From Lotus japonicus (lineage: Eukaryota > Streptophyta > Magnoliopsida > Fabales > Fabaceae), in contig NC_080042.1 of the NCBI RefSeq assembly GCF_012489685.1, positions 22,272,150 to 22,336,149 of the forward strand: 64,000 nucleotides of DNA, in the 5' to 3' direction. Below, piece by piece: positions 12,401 to 22,116 of this stretch. Within the stretch, counting starts at the first letter, position 1, and each line of letters begins with the position of its first letter. The notes beneath the pieces are model-generated. The model saw nothing but the letters and a program-made list of their open reading frames with translations, was not told the origin of the DNA and did not search any database. The position numbers and the translations under genes were made by a program.

Positions 12401-14931
12401 GCAAATCTCTCAAATTGTCCTACAAACTCTTCAACACTACCTTCTTGCTTCAAAGCCGCAAATGGACTAGAATTCGAGGTGAGTTGAAAGCGTTCCAGCA
12501 TGGCTTCCTTGAACTTGGTCCAAGTGGTCACCTGGTTGCAGGTTTCCCACCATTGGTACCAGCTCAATGCCTTTCCATCCAAGGCCACCATAATCGCTTG
12601 TACCTTCTCTTCCTCAGTCGCTCCCTTCAGTCGGAAGTAGCGTTCCAATTTCTGAATCCAACTGTACGCATCTTCTTCACCCTGGAAAACTGGAATGTCA
12701 AGCTTCCTCCAACGCTCTGTTTGTGCATTTGCAGTGCGCTGAAGATTCTCTCGCGCATCAGCTTCATCTCTTACGCTTCCTGGTTGTCCTCCGTTCACGG
12801 TGCGCTCCTCCTCCATTCGTCGGCGTTCTTGCTCGCCGTCGCTGTCGCCGTGCTCGCCGGCTCGCCGGCGCGTCATCGTCTCGACAATCGCTTCCAGATT
12901 GCGAAACCTCTGCTCCACGCGTTCATGCTCGATCGCACGCTCTCTCCGTTCTTCGTCGCGAATCCTCCTGTCTTCTTCGCGATTCCTGCGTTCTTCCTCG
13001 CGATCGCGATTCAGAACCTCAATGAATCTCTCAATCGCTTCCACTCTGGCGTCCATTCTGCTCGCTACCATAGACAAATAGATACCACAGCTCCTGGATG
13101 GAGCTCTGATACCAATTGATGAACTCACAGAAATGCTACTGGTTTATTGAAGAAAACAGAGACTCAATCCTCAAGTACTGAGGTTGAGTTCTCAGGAATT
13201 ACACAGAAGAATCAAGAACACTAACAAGAACCCTAGCCTCTGGAATTCGAGATCCAGAATCTCCCAAATCCTAACCAACTGAATAACTACCTGTAACTTC
13301 CCCCTTTCCCTTATTTATACTACTCAGTAGTTCTAACATAATCACAACTATTAACAGAATTAGCCAGCTGTACTCTAACAGAAACAACTAACCATGTAAG
13401 CTGTTTATTAACAGATCAACTAACAATAACAGTCACACTAAGTTGTGACTTTTCTCTTGTTTCTTCTCTCATACACCTTCTTAATTGAAGGTCTATGCTC
13501 ATCATTTTGCCTTTCCGGAAGTTTTTTTTATATGAAACTTCAAGTCTCATAGGTGAACTTATTATACTTCCAGAAGTAGAACTTCCGACACACATGAAAA
13601 TTTCAGGAAGTGCAAAACTTGACTGCAATGAGTGACTGCAAAGACAAACGACAACAATGAATCGTGCATTGTTTAGGCTTAGTTTTTCACCAAGTATGAT
13701 GCAGATGTACTTCTCAAACAGTTTGATGCAGTGTTTACAATGCTTTGCATGTACACTTGTTTGGTCATCAATTTGTCTTATTTTCAATATGTGATTGTTG
13801 CTCTCCACTTTCAAGGGAATGTGACATTCCTCTGTTTCTTCTAATTTAGTTATTTTAATAAAAAAATTAATATTATAATTTCAGTTTCCTATATGATACA
13901 TTTTTCTTCAAATAATTTGTGTGAAAATCAATTATACTACAGCACAATTCAAGTATGCATGACGGTCATCAAATATTTTCCACAGGTGAGTGTCTAATTA
14001 AAATTACATTACACTGACAAATTTTACTCCTGTTGTCCTTGTATTTCATTTAATGAACTTTATCCAAAATTTCAAGTTTAACAAAAACACACAACCAAAA
14101 AGAACAAAGAAAATGGTATTGACTTGAATAGCCATCAGCATTTTTTGCAAAGTTATGGCTGATATTTGTGATGAAACATAGGCATTCATGAATTTCTTGA
14201 GAAAGACCACAGATGGATTCAGCGTTTGGGGTGTTCTCCTTGATTTCTCTGGTGGGGTCTTTAATTATTCACAAATGGCAGTACAATCTATTGATCAAGG
14301 TTTGTGCTTTTTACAAGCAATAGTGAAATTGACAATGCCATCAAATTTTACCCTTAAACGTGATGAATTTCAACTTGATCCATACATATATAGGTTCCTC
14401 GCTGAATTTCTATGGAAACATTGGGAAATTCTTGATATCATTGGTATGTAATCCTCTCTTTTTTGGTACATCAGAAATCTTGATACAACATTCTCAGCAT
14501 CATTCTTCAAAAAAAAAATTGTGCCTTGCTTGTCTCACTAATTAAATTATATATACATTGAGTATGTTATTTTGCCTCGTAGAACTATAAATTTTAATTT
14601 CCAAAAAAAAACTTATATTCATGCATTGAGTATATTTTGATCCCTGAAATGAAAGATATCCAGTCAGTTACTTTAGTTCCTGAAGTATGACTTTTTTTTT
14701 TCTTCTGTTTTTTCTAGTTTATTTATAGCGATACATGAATTCTGATATTTTATTTTAAAATTACCATGCATGCAGATAACTATAATCTATGATTCTATTT
14801 TAATGTGCCAACATTATGTGCTATATTCTGACAAGAAAGGGCATACAACTTCTAAAAATTCCGAAGAAATCAAGCAGCCACTAATCAATTCGAGTCCAGC
14901 AGATCAACAAATGAAAGGTCCAGTAGTGTAA
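3417..14931 (+). CDS. Cystinosin homologue (PQ-loop lysosomal/vacuolar cystine transporter)
   Basis: Exons: 3417-3535, 3660-3792, 7518-7607, 7694-7818, 13943-13985, 14182-14299, 14394-14443, 14776-14931 (TAA). Joined they keep frame and give about 277 residues, close to plant cystinosin homologues (about 270). Two PQ-loop motifs are visible: [11 protein letters not shown] with VVGL in exons 1-2, and [11 protein letters not shown] in exons 5-6. Family hallmarks [40 protein letters not shown] and MCQHYVLY are present; seven membrane segments are expected. Established for the family: H+-coupled cystine export across the lysosome/vacuole membrane. All acceptors are AG. Donors are GT except exon 4, which uses GC (AA|GCAAGT). 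Intron 2 (3.7 kb) and intron 4 (6.1 kb) are swollen by transposons. The start was chosen by homology at the N-terminus; a TATA-like TTTATAAT lies near 3345. Exon edges are by eye. Confidence 0.9.
4081..5521. mobile_element. Candidate non-autonomous TIR DNA transposon in intron 2
   Basis: Both ends carry inverted repeats of about 40 bp with high identity: TAATTGTTATTG, then ACCCC, CGTCATCT and ATTCCA in the same order from 4082 and, inverted, from 5516. Subterminal zones on both sides hold many near-palindromic copies of a motif like ACGCACTTATAACTGCGTAG (about 4165-4260 and 5010-5165). No transposase frame is seen. A 9-bp duplication (4072-4080 versus 5522-5530) has two mismatches, so Mutator-like membership is only a guess. 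Confidence 0.5.
4490..4755. repeat. Long imperfect fold-back
   Basis: The arm from about 4495 (GTTGCACATTGAGG, CCTTTGAA, GGAAATCCAAGTTTGAATT) pairs with the inverted arm ending near 4740 (AATTCAAACTTGAAATTTCC, TTCAAAGG, CCTTAATGAGCAAC). The arms are about 100 bp with roughly three quarters identity and a short loop. It sits inside the candidate TIR element. Confidence 0.65.
5721..6790 (-). mobile_element. LINE-like 3' fragment or retroposed sequence
   Basis: Read on the minus strand the segment ends in TTTTGCTTTC followed by a homopolymer A run (T run at 5721-5731), as at the 3' end of plant non-LTR elements. A similar AT-rich flank (ATTTTATATATCATA) occurs at about 5683 and 6811. No reverse transcriptase motifs are visible, so it would be 5'-truncated. 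Identification is weak. Confidence 0.35.
8098..8485 (-). repeat. 3' LTR of intron-4 chromovirus
   Basis: Copy of 13117-13504 with four substitutions. The element's reading strand is minus, so this is the downstream LTR. It starts next to the polypurine tract at 8486-8500. Confidence 0.93.
8397..11643 (-). pseudogene. Chromovirus pol: RT, RNase H, integrase, chromodomain (frameshifted)
   Basis: Frame 1 (11644-11150) holds the linker up to [10 protein letters not shown] missing A in the run at about 11158 shifts to the frame 11141-8397 (914 codons). Visible in order: RT with [14 protein letters not shown] and FFDDILIYS (catalytic DD); RNase H beginning [14 protein letters not shown]; the integrase zinc finger (H..H..CDTCQRN); the catalytic core with [14 protein letters not shown] and [10 protein letters not shown]; and a C-terminal chromodomain with [16 protein letters not shown]. 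The frame reads through the polypurine tract and stops inside the LTR. The two frame changes (one at about 11645, one at about 11158) make the copy unable to give a full polyprotein unless supplied in trans. The catalytic residues themselves look intact. Confidence 0.9.
8486..8500 (-). promoter_or_regulatory. Polypurine tract
   Basis: On the minus strand TAGGGGGGGGGGTAT lies directly before the 3' LTR, the expected plus-strand primer position. The pol frame reads straight through it. Confidence 0.85.
11644..12114 (-). pseudogene. Gag zinc knuckle plus aspartic protease segment
   Basis: It continues the gag frame after an in-frame TAG. It has a knuckle-like [14 protein letters not shown] and a retroviral-type protease core [12 protein letters not shown], in which the usual DS/TG triad reads DCG. 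The frame ends at a stop at 11644-11646, where one base appears to be missing relative to the downstream frame. A single-base deletion explains both. Confidence 0.8.
12115..13071 (-). pseudogene. Chromovirus gag (capsid part)
   Basis: The likely start is ATG at 13071 ([14 protein letters not shown]), just after the primer site and leader; the frame is also open upstream into the LTR. An Arg/Glu-rich coiled segment is followed by the gag core [20 protein letters not shown] and WYQWWE, typical of plant gypsy capsids, and a Ser-rich tail. It ends at TAG (12115-12117), but the same frame continues beyond with the zinc knuckle. The stop is therefore a mutation or a readthrough site. Confidence 0.88.
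13103..13114 (-). promoter_or_regulatory. Primer-binding site (initiator Met tRNA)
   Basis: TGGTATCAGAGC on the minus strand, two bases after the 5' LTR end: the 12-base match to initiator tRNA-Met used by many plant LTR elements. Confidence 0.92.
13117..13504 (-). repeat. 5' LTR of intron-4 chromovirus
   Basis: 388 bp, starting TGATGAGC and ending TTCATCA on the minus strand. A TATA-like TTATTTATAC stretch lies near 13311-13320. Confidence 0.93.
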
Positions 14932-15343
14932 ATCTTCATATCAGCCTCCAGCAGAAGTCCGAGGTTGAAATTTGATCTTGTAGTGTAAAATACCAATATA
15001 CCTAAACTCTATATCAAAAGATGTAATTCAAAACCCTCACTTTGATGTGAATATTGGTACTAGTTTGTATGCCTCACCCACACTGAAAAACAACTTTGTT
15101 CAGTATATAATGTAAAAGAATGTAGTTTATCAGCCGACTAATTAAAATCAACAGATGAAAATAAACAAAGATAAATGAAATGAAAGGAAATTGTAATAGA
15201 TTGATTTGTTTTTGGATGTCTTCCTTTACAAATGAACCCTAACTTCCTATTTATATAGCCAACTCTACCTAACTACACCATTTATCTTTATCTAAACTAG
15301 TTTCCTATGTTTAGTGACCTACCCTTCAAAAAATTGTTTAGTG
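14932..15343. other. Downstream flank with a possible small LTR-like piece
   Basis: Contains the 3' UTR of the cystinosin gene. About 15120-15328, read on the minus strand, starts TGAAGGGTAGG and has a TATATAAATAGG promoter-like site with a leader-like stretch, resembling a small LTR. No target duplication could be matched, so it is left unassigned. Confidence 0.3.
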
Positions 15344-15590
15344 CACTACACCATTTATTGCTTTTAGCAACACTGTTTTATGCAACAGGTAAAAAGTACG
15401 TGTTGCTTAAAAGGTATTTGACATCAGTTTGCACTTATTGCTATAAAAGATTAATTTTAGAAAACATAGTTTTTACAAGTCTATATAAATGTTCTCTATT
15501 TCACAATAGACAACAATTATGACTTGTTACTTTGACAATCTATTGAAACAGGCAATAACATTTCCTCAAGCTTTAATTTAGTGCATTTTT
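15344..15590. mobile_element. Possible CACTA-type terminus
   Basis: CACTACACCA at 15344 is followed by GCAACA-type subterminal motifs (TTTTAGCAACACTG, TATGCAACAGG, GTTGCTT), as at CACTA element ends. A TAGTG occurs near 15580 but its inner sequence does not match. No 3-bp duplication is evident. Tentative. Confidence 0.3.
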
Positions 15591-15614
15591 AAGCTGTGCA
15601 TTTTACTCAGTAAA

Positions 15615-16644
15615 CTAGAAATTAAATCCGTGCGTTGCACGGTTCGTTTTTAATTTGTATTTTTAATTGTAATATTTAAATTTGTAGAAAGGTAAGAAAA
15701 CTATTATATAGAAGAAGATTTAGAATTTAGAATATATGTATAATTTGGGTTATGATATTCTCACACCTTCTTTCTCTAATAAGGGAAAAAGGGATCACAC
15801 AGGTAGATTTTTTTGTTTTTTAACTTCATCTGAAGAAAAGATAGGTAGATTTCTATTGAGATTGAAATGAGAGTAGATTTAATTTGATATAAAAAAAATT
15901 TAATTACTTAATTAGCTTAGTATTGAAATGAACGTGGTAGTCTATTATTTTTTTTTCTAATAGCTCAGTTGTGCTATTTTTTTTTATCAAGATTCATGTG
16001 GTTGTTTACCATTGTTGGTGGCATAGAAGTTCTTTTAAAATCACTTTCAGGAACATAAAAATAGATTCTATCTAACTGCAGGATGGACGTCATTCGTTCC
16101 CTTTGAACGATAAAGTTGCTATTTTTTTCTTCCATAATATGACAATATTGTGAAAGATTCTTATTTCTTATGACATCAAAAGTGAAGAATATAGTGAGTA
16201 TTACATTTTACACTTATCTTTCTAGTGCAGTATAGAAATTTATGTGGTTCACACTTTGTTACTGATTTGTGTCATTTAAATAAAGAAATGATGATATATT
16301 TGTATGATTTCAACTGAGTGAGAAGAATTGTTTAGAAAAGCATAAAGTAGTAAATTAACATATATGTGAAACTCACAGTTTTATTTTCCAATCATCTGCA
16401 ACAGGGATATGTCACTAAGCAATGTGTGTTTCTTGTTGTTGTTGATGATCTTTCTCCTGCAATAAAGAAATAAGAATGAGTAATTTAGAAAATCAATTTT
16501 GAAACTAACTAATATAATTAAAAATGACATACTTGTTGAAGTAGTTAGAGACAATTGTCATTTTTTTCTCACCAGCAGTTGAAGTCTAAGAAATATGAAT
16601 AATTTGAGTTTGTGAGTGATTTTACTGGTTTGTTTATATAGAGA
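15615..16644 (-). mobile_element. Non-autonomous Helitron
   Basis: On the minus strand the element starts TCTCTATATAAAC at 16644 and ends CTAG at 15615. A perfect hairpin (CCGTGC/GCACGG, 15628-15642) lies 9 bases before the end. It sits between host A and T, the required Helitron target. The length of about 1.03 kb has no Rep/helicase frame. All three structural hallmarks (5' TC, 3' hairpin plus CTRR, AT target) are present. Confidence 0.75.
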
Positions 16645-17056
16645 TATAATAAATGCATGGTTCAATATAATACATTTCATTATTTATTTATTTAGTGTAG
16701 ATAGTTGAATAACCTCATGACATTAACAATTTTATTCAGTTTTTGAAACTGGTATTGCCATCACTATTTTTAATTTAATTCTAGTTTTTCTTCGGAGTTA
16801 CTATGTTAAGGAATTCTAAGAGTTTGTGAGTTTAAGAAAAATGGAGATATATTCCTGCAGAAAATTGGACAGCAAATTAAGACCATTGCATATAAAGATT
16901 AATTTTGGCGGAAGTATGTTTTATTGTTAATAGTTTTTTTTTCTTGGTCCAAATTGATATTAGTTTAAAATTAACATTGAATTTGGTTTTAATTTAAGGT
17001 ACTGTGCTAAAACCATTTGCAGATATAACTTTGTAGTCCGTTACACTTTTGGCATG
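16645..17056. other. AT-rich intergenic DNA
   Basis: No gene or repeat boundary is visible between the Helitron and the first long LTR. Confidence 0.5.
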
Positions 17057-17747
17057 GAGGTTGTAAGACCCAAGTTTTTAAGCTTAGAATAAGTGGAAGA
17101 GATTTCCATTTACGATTAGGCTTGATGTATCGTGAAGGAAAACCTGAACAAGAGTTTATTGAATGGAATAAATTTATGAAGGAGAAAGTTCAGGAAAAGT
17201 CTTAGGATTGTATCAAAATCGATAAAAGGTATAGCACGATCGATATACGCTTAAACCTAGGGCAGAAACCCTAGCAAATAGCTAGTTTTCACTTAAAGGC
17301 ACGATGGAAACTAATTCCAAAAATCTTCAGAGAAGTGTTAGAACTTCTCTTGATCGTCTATAAACAATCGTTTCAAGGCGAAACTCTAGGATGTACGAAC
17401 GTCCGATTCCAATCATCGGAAAGTTGCCGAAACTAAAACCCTGAAAGTTCAAGAAACCTAAAATCAACCGACGATGAAGACTTTTTCTATTCGGAGCTTC
17501 AAATGAAGATTCCACACGCGAATGCCCATTTCTCTTGATGTTTTCAATCTTTCTTCAGTAGGAAGTTTTCTCATCCGACATCCACTGCAAAAAGTAACTT
17601 ATCGGGTAAAATAGATTTACACCGACTTTGGATTATTCACCTTAATTCCAAGAAACCTCTTTTTAGTTTTGGAATTCTGTCGCCATAACCTATCTTAGAA
17701 TTCACGGAGGAATGTGCAGGAAAAAAATCGGAATCGCGAAATTTTCA

Positions 17748-17936
17748 TTTTTCCGCGTTTTCCATTAAACTGTACCGGTTTACAAAATATCTTCTCAAAA
17801 TATCTTCACTAAATATCTATTCATCCTTATCCGATCTTTGATAAATATCTATTCATCCTTATCCGATCTTTGATAAATATCTATCCATCCTTATCCGATC
17901 TTTGATAAATATCTTCCATTTCATCCACTATATATA
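17748..17936 (+). promoter_or_regulatory. LTR B promoter block
   Basis: TTTTTCCGCG (17748-17757) and TATATATA (about 17928-17936). In this copy the two are separated by a minisatellite (17811-17915). Confidence 0.55.
17811..17915. repeat. Tandem repeat, about 36-bp unit
   Basis: About three units built on TTGATAAATATCTATTC and CTTATCCGATC. The same unit forms a longer array in LTR A at 47330-47530. Confidence 0.85.
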
Positions 17937-17957
17937 TGTTGTTGTAGCTTGAAAAAT

Positions 17958-18234
17958 GAAAAACAAAATCTCACCCAAAAACCCACCCAAACCCGCGGCC
18001 AAGGAGGAAGGAGGAGGAGAAGAGTTTTTCGCCGATTCTTGCCTGATCGTCCCACAGTTCGTTGCTACGCGTAGGTCTCAAGGTACTGATGCTTTTCCTT
18101 ACTTCTGATCGTAAATTCTGCCGCTTTTCTCTATGCTTTTCTGTGCTCTAAGTTTTGAGCTTTTTGCAAAACTATCCAAATAACTTCATCTTTTTATCTA
18201 AACTTATTCCCTGCGTGCCCCTGAGCATGTTTAG
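17958..18234. repeat. 277-bp direct repeat, left copy
   Basis: Matches 23121-23397 with one mismatch that I could find. The two copies bracket the nested minus-strand element. Confidence 0.9.
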
Positions 18235-18969
18235 TGTAACACCCCGATTTCCAGGTGTCACTTTAGAAACTAAAAATAAACTTTACGCGAAAAACAGGTA
18301 TTTTTTTTTTCGTTTGATTCCTTTAAATGGAAGCGATAGAAATTAAAGACATAACCCAGCAACTAAACTAACCGATGTACAACAAATATAAACATGTACA
18401 GCCTCAGCTGCACTCCCACGTCACGCGCACTCACAGTGACTTCAAAGTAGTGTGCCCGTAGGCAAATATATACAGACCCAGAAGTTCGAGTGAGAAAATT
18501 ATAAATACAATCCACTAGGAGAAGGTCGGCCTAAAAATGGCCTAAGCAAAGACCCCTACAGTCCGACTGACTCACTGTGATCCCTCAATAAGAGAACCAC
18601 ACGAAAAGCCATGCATCGGGAACCTACCCTGTCCCAAAAGTAAGACGAATCAGAGCTCTACACAAAATATGACGCCTGCCTAAACCTACCCTCCCATTAC
18701 TGCTCACATAACCGAGTCCACAGCGAACTGAAGACGGCAAGTTGAAGCTCAGCTCCATGCGTCGTAGAACTCCCTCCGTCAGACGTCCACGCTCGTCAGT
18801 ACGGTCCTCCAACTTAAACCTGTTCCCCCCCGAGGGAGAGGCCATCGAAACCCAATCCACCGTCGACGTCTGGCAGCAGGCCGACCGCCCAAACACAAAC
18901 ATGAAACCAAAGCCAAGGTGCTAGGGTCAACTCACGGAAATAAGTAGATATACACTCAACATGTGATAT

Positions 18970-18990
18970 GGGGTATAGATATATATATGT

Positions 18991-19024
<34 letters not shown>
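18970..19024. repeat. (TA)n microsatellite in LTR
   Basis: Alternating AT run. The same LTR position is TA-rich in all related copies (25685, 33535, 40620, 57455, 60702). Confidence 0.9.
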
Positions 19025-19027
<3 letters not shown>

Positions 19028-19134
19028 CAATCCTAGCATGTTATTGGCTCTAACAATGCTTCAATAAATCAAACAGCACACAATTCTAGTCAGGATGAAT
19101 GTATGCGTGAAATGCAATCAATATGATCCGGATT

Positions 19135-19334
19135 GTGACGCGTTCCCGTTCGCCACAAGTGAAGCATTCCCGTTCTTCACTATGGATGAACCATTCCTGT
19201 TATTCATCCTTGGTGAACCATTCCCGTTATTCACCGTATGATGAACCATTCCCGTTATTCATCATTAATGCATTGGTGAACCATTCTCGTTATTCACCAA
19301 AAGATGCACAGGTGAACCATTCCCGTTATTCACC
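19135..19334. repeat. Seven-unit hairpin minisatellite with covarying arms
   Basis: Each unit is an inverted repeat around the loop CCATTCCCGTTA or close variants. Arms: GTGAAG/CTTCAC (19159), GGATGAA/TTCATCC (19184), GGTGAA/TTCACC (19212), ATGATGAA/TTCATCAT (19238), TTGGTGAA/TTCACCAA (19273), GGTGAA/TTCACC (19311). The first unit is imperfect. The arms change together while the loop stays fixed. Confidence 0.9.
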
Positions 19335-19419
19335 CGATTGATGCAATATGGTTAGCCAAACATCGAATCGTCCTCACCACACAAGTGTTTAGCTCAAACC
19401 CAATCTCAAAACAACCCAA

Positions 19420-19695
19420 GAGTTAGTGTCGGTCAATACAACACAACTCGGAGTTTAGTGTCGGTCAATACAACACAACTCCAACAACAAAAACCAAAAA
19501 CCCCAAGAGTTAGTGTCGGTCAATACAACACAACTCCAACAACAAAACCCAAAAACCCCAAGAGTTAGTGTCGGTCAATACAACACAACTCCAACAACAA
19601 AACCCAAGAGAGTTAGTGTCGGTCAATACAACACAACTCGAATAACAAGACCCAAGAGTTAGTGTCGGTCAATACAACACAACTCGAATAACAAG
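19420..19695. repeat. Tandem array of GAGTT...AACTC hairpin units
   Basis: About five or six units of roughly 45-60 bp containing AGTTAGTGTCGGTCAATACA then ACACAACTC. Arms GAGTT-A-GTGT and ACAC-AACTC pair. Single-copy equivalents with altered but still pairing arms are in LTR E (40151-40181) and G (54858-54889). Confidence 0.85.
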
Positions 19696-21106
19696 AGTAC
19701 TAGAGTACTCGGTGACTTTCAATCATCACCGTAGCTCACCTCAGTGGCTTTCCCCAATTCCAAAACCCACAACAAAAGTCGACTTTTCCCCGTCTTTCGC
19801 AATCATTTTCCCAATTAGACTCCCTATGGTTTATTCGTTAATGAAAACGTTTCGAATTGAATTAGTCAGGTTATGAGTTTATTTCTCGAAGTCTAAGTTT
19901 CCCAAATCTCTAGTTTTCAAAATCTAATTCATTCTAAGTTTTTCCAAAAACCCACCAAAAGTAATTTCCCGGGGAAAGTCTAAGTATATAAACGTTGGCT
20001 AAGTCTCAACCCTTGAGTTTGGACTTGCCTAGGGTTGTTCATCCAACCCGAAATCTCAAATAACACCAGACCAATGAATCCCCACTCCGGAGTCGCGTCA
20101 AAACGCACAATTCAATAACATCTCAACATCATCAGTTCATCAACATAATCAACATCAAAGTAAAGCATAAGTCGAATTCATCGACGCCTATCATGCAGTC
20201 ATAGCTAATAGTAAGTTGCCCTAACCTCGAGCTGTTCCAGTCTCGTGATCAAAATCTCCTTCACACAAATGCTCTGAAACTCCCAAAGTTCCTTCAACTG
20301 AACCTCGGAGAAAAACAAAGCAGAATCCAAACAAAATCGATTAGTTCGATCGCAATACAACTCATAAACGATAGACAAAGTATTAAACCTTCGGAATACA
20401 ACAATCGGATACGAAAAGACAAGTTTTCGAAAACGAAAACTCCCCCCCCCCCTCACAACATAGCTCTCGGCCAAAAAGGAAAAAGAGCTCCGGCTCTTTT
20501 TCTTCGATCAAATCTGTTTACAAGGTAGTTTTAGGGTAAAACTAAGGCAAAGAAACTGTCGGAACAATTTTCGGACGATCGGACCAAAATACGGCTGTTC
20601 AGGGGCGTTTTGGTCCAAAATAAAAGCTCAAAACCTCAAAGTTATCAGTTCGGAAAACAAATTCGACAGCAATGATCCTAACGACATCCGTGACAACAAA
20701 TCCTAAAGGCACGAAGTCAGATTACAACTTTTCGACAATAAAGTTTCGAAATGTGCGCAAAAAAGGTTTTGAAACAGTTTTTCAGATCTTGGACAACTCG
20801 ATCCATATCGGCGAATACCGACGAAGGTTCTAGGCTCTTGGGCACGTAGAGAACAAACCCCAAGCGAAAAATCAAGAAAAACAGACAGTTTTATGAAAAG
20901 CTCGAAACTTTGAGCACAGAAACGACTAAAGAAACGCAGTAGAAACAGCGATCAGAGGTAAGAATCAAGCTAGTTACCTCGATACCTTGAAGTAGGAACG
21001 AACTGCGCGAGGATCGGTCAAGTTTCGGCGAAAAATTCTTCTCCCTCTCCTCCCCTAAACTCGCGGCCCCAAGATGGAAGAAATGAAGATATTTTGAATT
21101 TTTGAG

Positions 21107-21137
21107 CTATTTATAGGCAGGTGAAATCGCGGGAAAA
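21107..21137 (-). promoter_or_regulatory. LTR promoter: E2F-like site and TATA box
   Basis: On the minus strand TTTTCCCGCG (21137-21128) precedes TATAAATAG (21115-21107) by 12 bases. Confidence 0.7.
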
Positions 21138-21843
21138 TGAAAATTTCGCGATTCCGATTTTTGCAGCACGTTCACCGATGAATTCTAAGAGAGATTCTAG
21201 CGACAGAATTTCATAACTCAAAACAAATCTCTAACATTTGGGAAAAACTATATCTAAAATCCCAAAAGCGGTGTAAGTTAATCTGTCCCGAAAAACTACT
21301 TTTTGCTGTGATGGTCGGACGACAAAACTTTGTTCTGGAGAAAGATTGGAAATGTCGAAACAAATTTGGCAACGCGAACGGAAACTTCGTTAGAAGTTCC
21401 GAATAGAAAAAATCTTCATCCAACGCTTGAATTTAGGGTTTCGATGCAAAGAAATTAGCGTCGTCGGATTTCCGAAAAGTGAATACTATCGTGCGTAAAG
21501 TCCATGGTTCCGAAATGAAACACTGGTCGAAGGGAAAATAAAGAGAACCTTTAAATTTTCCAAGGATTTGAAATCTCACTTAATACGTTGCTCTAAAAGC
21601 GAAATTAGCCTATTCTGGACACTCTCGCCATAAGGCAGATGTGCAGACGACTCGTACTAATTCCTACAGCGACTACGCAACATTCCTCAAGCAATTCCTG
21701 AACTTTCTTCTTTCTTAATCTTTCTCAAACATCAAACTCCTGTCACGCTTACACTGATTCTACGCGTGAGTCGGAAATGAACTTGTTTGTAAATCCAGGT
21801 CTTACAATACTCCCCCCCAAAAAAAAAGTTTCGTCCTCGAAAC

Positions 21844-22116
21844 TCAGAGTTCTGCGAAAAGTCCAGGATACAGTTCCTTAATCTTATCTTCCAATTCCCA
21901 TTTAGTGTTTCCCGTATCGTTGTTCCATATCACTTTCACTAAAGCAATCTGCTTCCTGTTTGATTGTTTCAGTCTTCTATCCTCAATGCTGACCTGCGGC
22001 GTCTCACAAGACATATCATCCTTCAGCTCTATGTTGTCCGGGTCGACCACTTGTGTCGGGTCTCCATTTGAAATAATACTAGTTGGCACTCCGTGCAGTC
22101 GCACAATCTTAACCAC
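21844..22116 (-). pseudogene. Gypsy integrase core fused to chromodomain remnant
   Basis: The 90-codon frame begins IVRLHGVPTSIIS (integrase core, with N replacing the usual D in the SDRD-type motif). It jumps to a chromodomain-like end with KQIALVKVIWNN and KWELEDKIKELYPGLF. An internal deletion must have joined the two. The position just before the polypurine tract is the normal pol 3' end. It resembles the Tekay/Del clade (inference). Confidence 0.8.

Larger units (their letters stand above)
8098..13504 (-). mobile_element. Complete Ty3/gypsy chromovirus (Reina-like size) in intron 4
   Basis: Two 388-bp LTRs (8098-8485, 13117-13504) with TG...CA ends are flanked by the 5-bp duplication TTTTG (8093-8097, 13505-13509). 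The LTRs differ at four positions that I could find, about 99 % identity, so insertion was recent. Gene order gag, protease, RT, RNase H, integrase, chromodomain on the minus strand is that of chromoviruses. The small total size (5.4 kb) and short LTRs resemble the Reina clade (inference). It lies antisense to the cystinosin gene within a GC-AG intron. Confidence 0.93.

Noticed and set aside
12370..13119. Plus-strand ORF of 249 codons
   Set aside because: Antisense shadow of the chromovirus gag; low-complexity Ser/Arg/Leu composition.
8090..13510. Retrotransposon disrupting a cystinosin exon
   Set aside because: The true exon 5 was found intact at 13943-13985, so the insertion is in intron 4.
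15120..15328. A small LTR or TRIM element
   Set aside because: Promoter-like signals only; no matching target duplication or second LTR was found.
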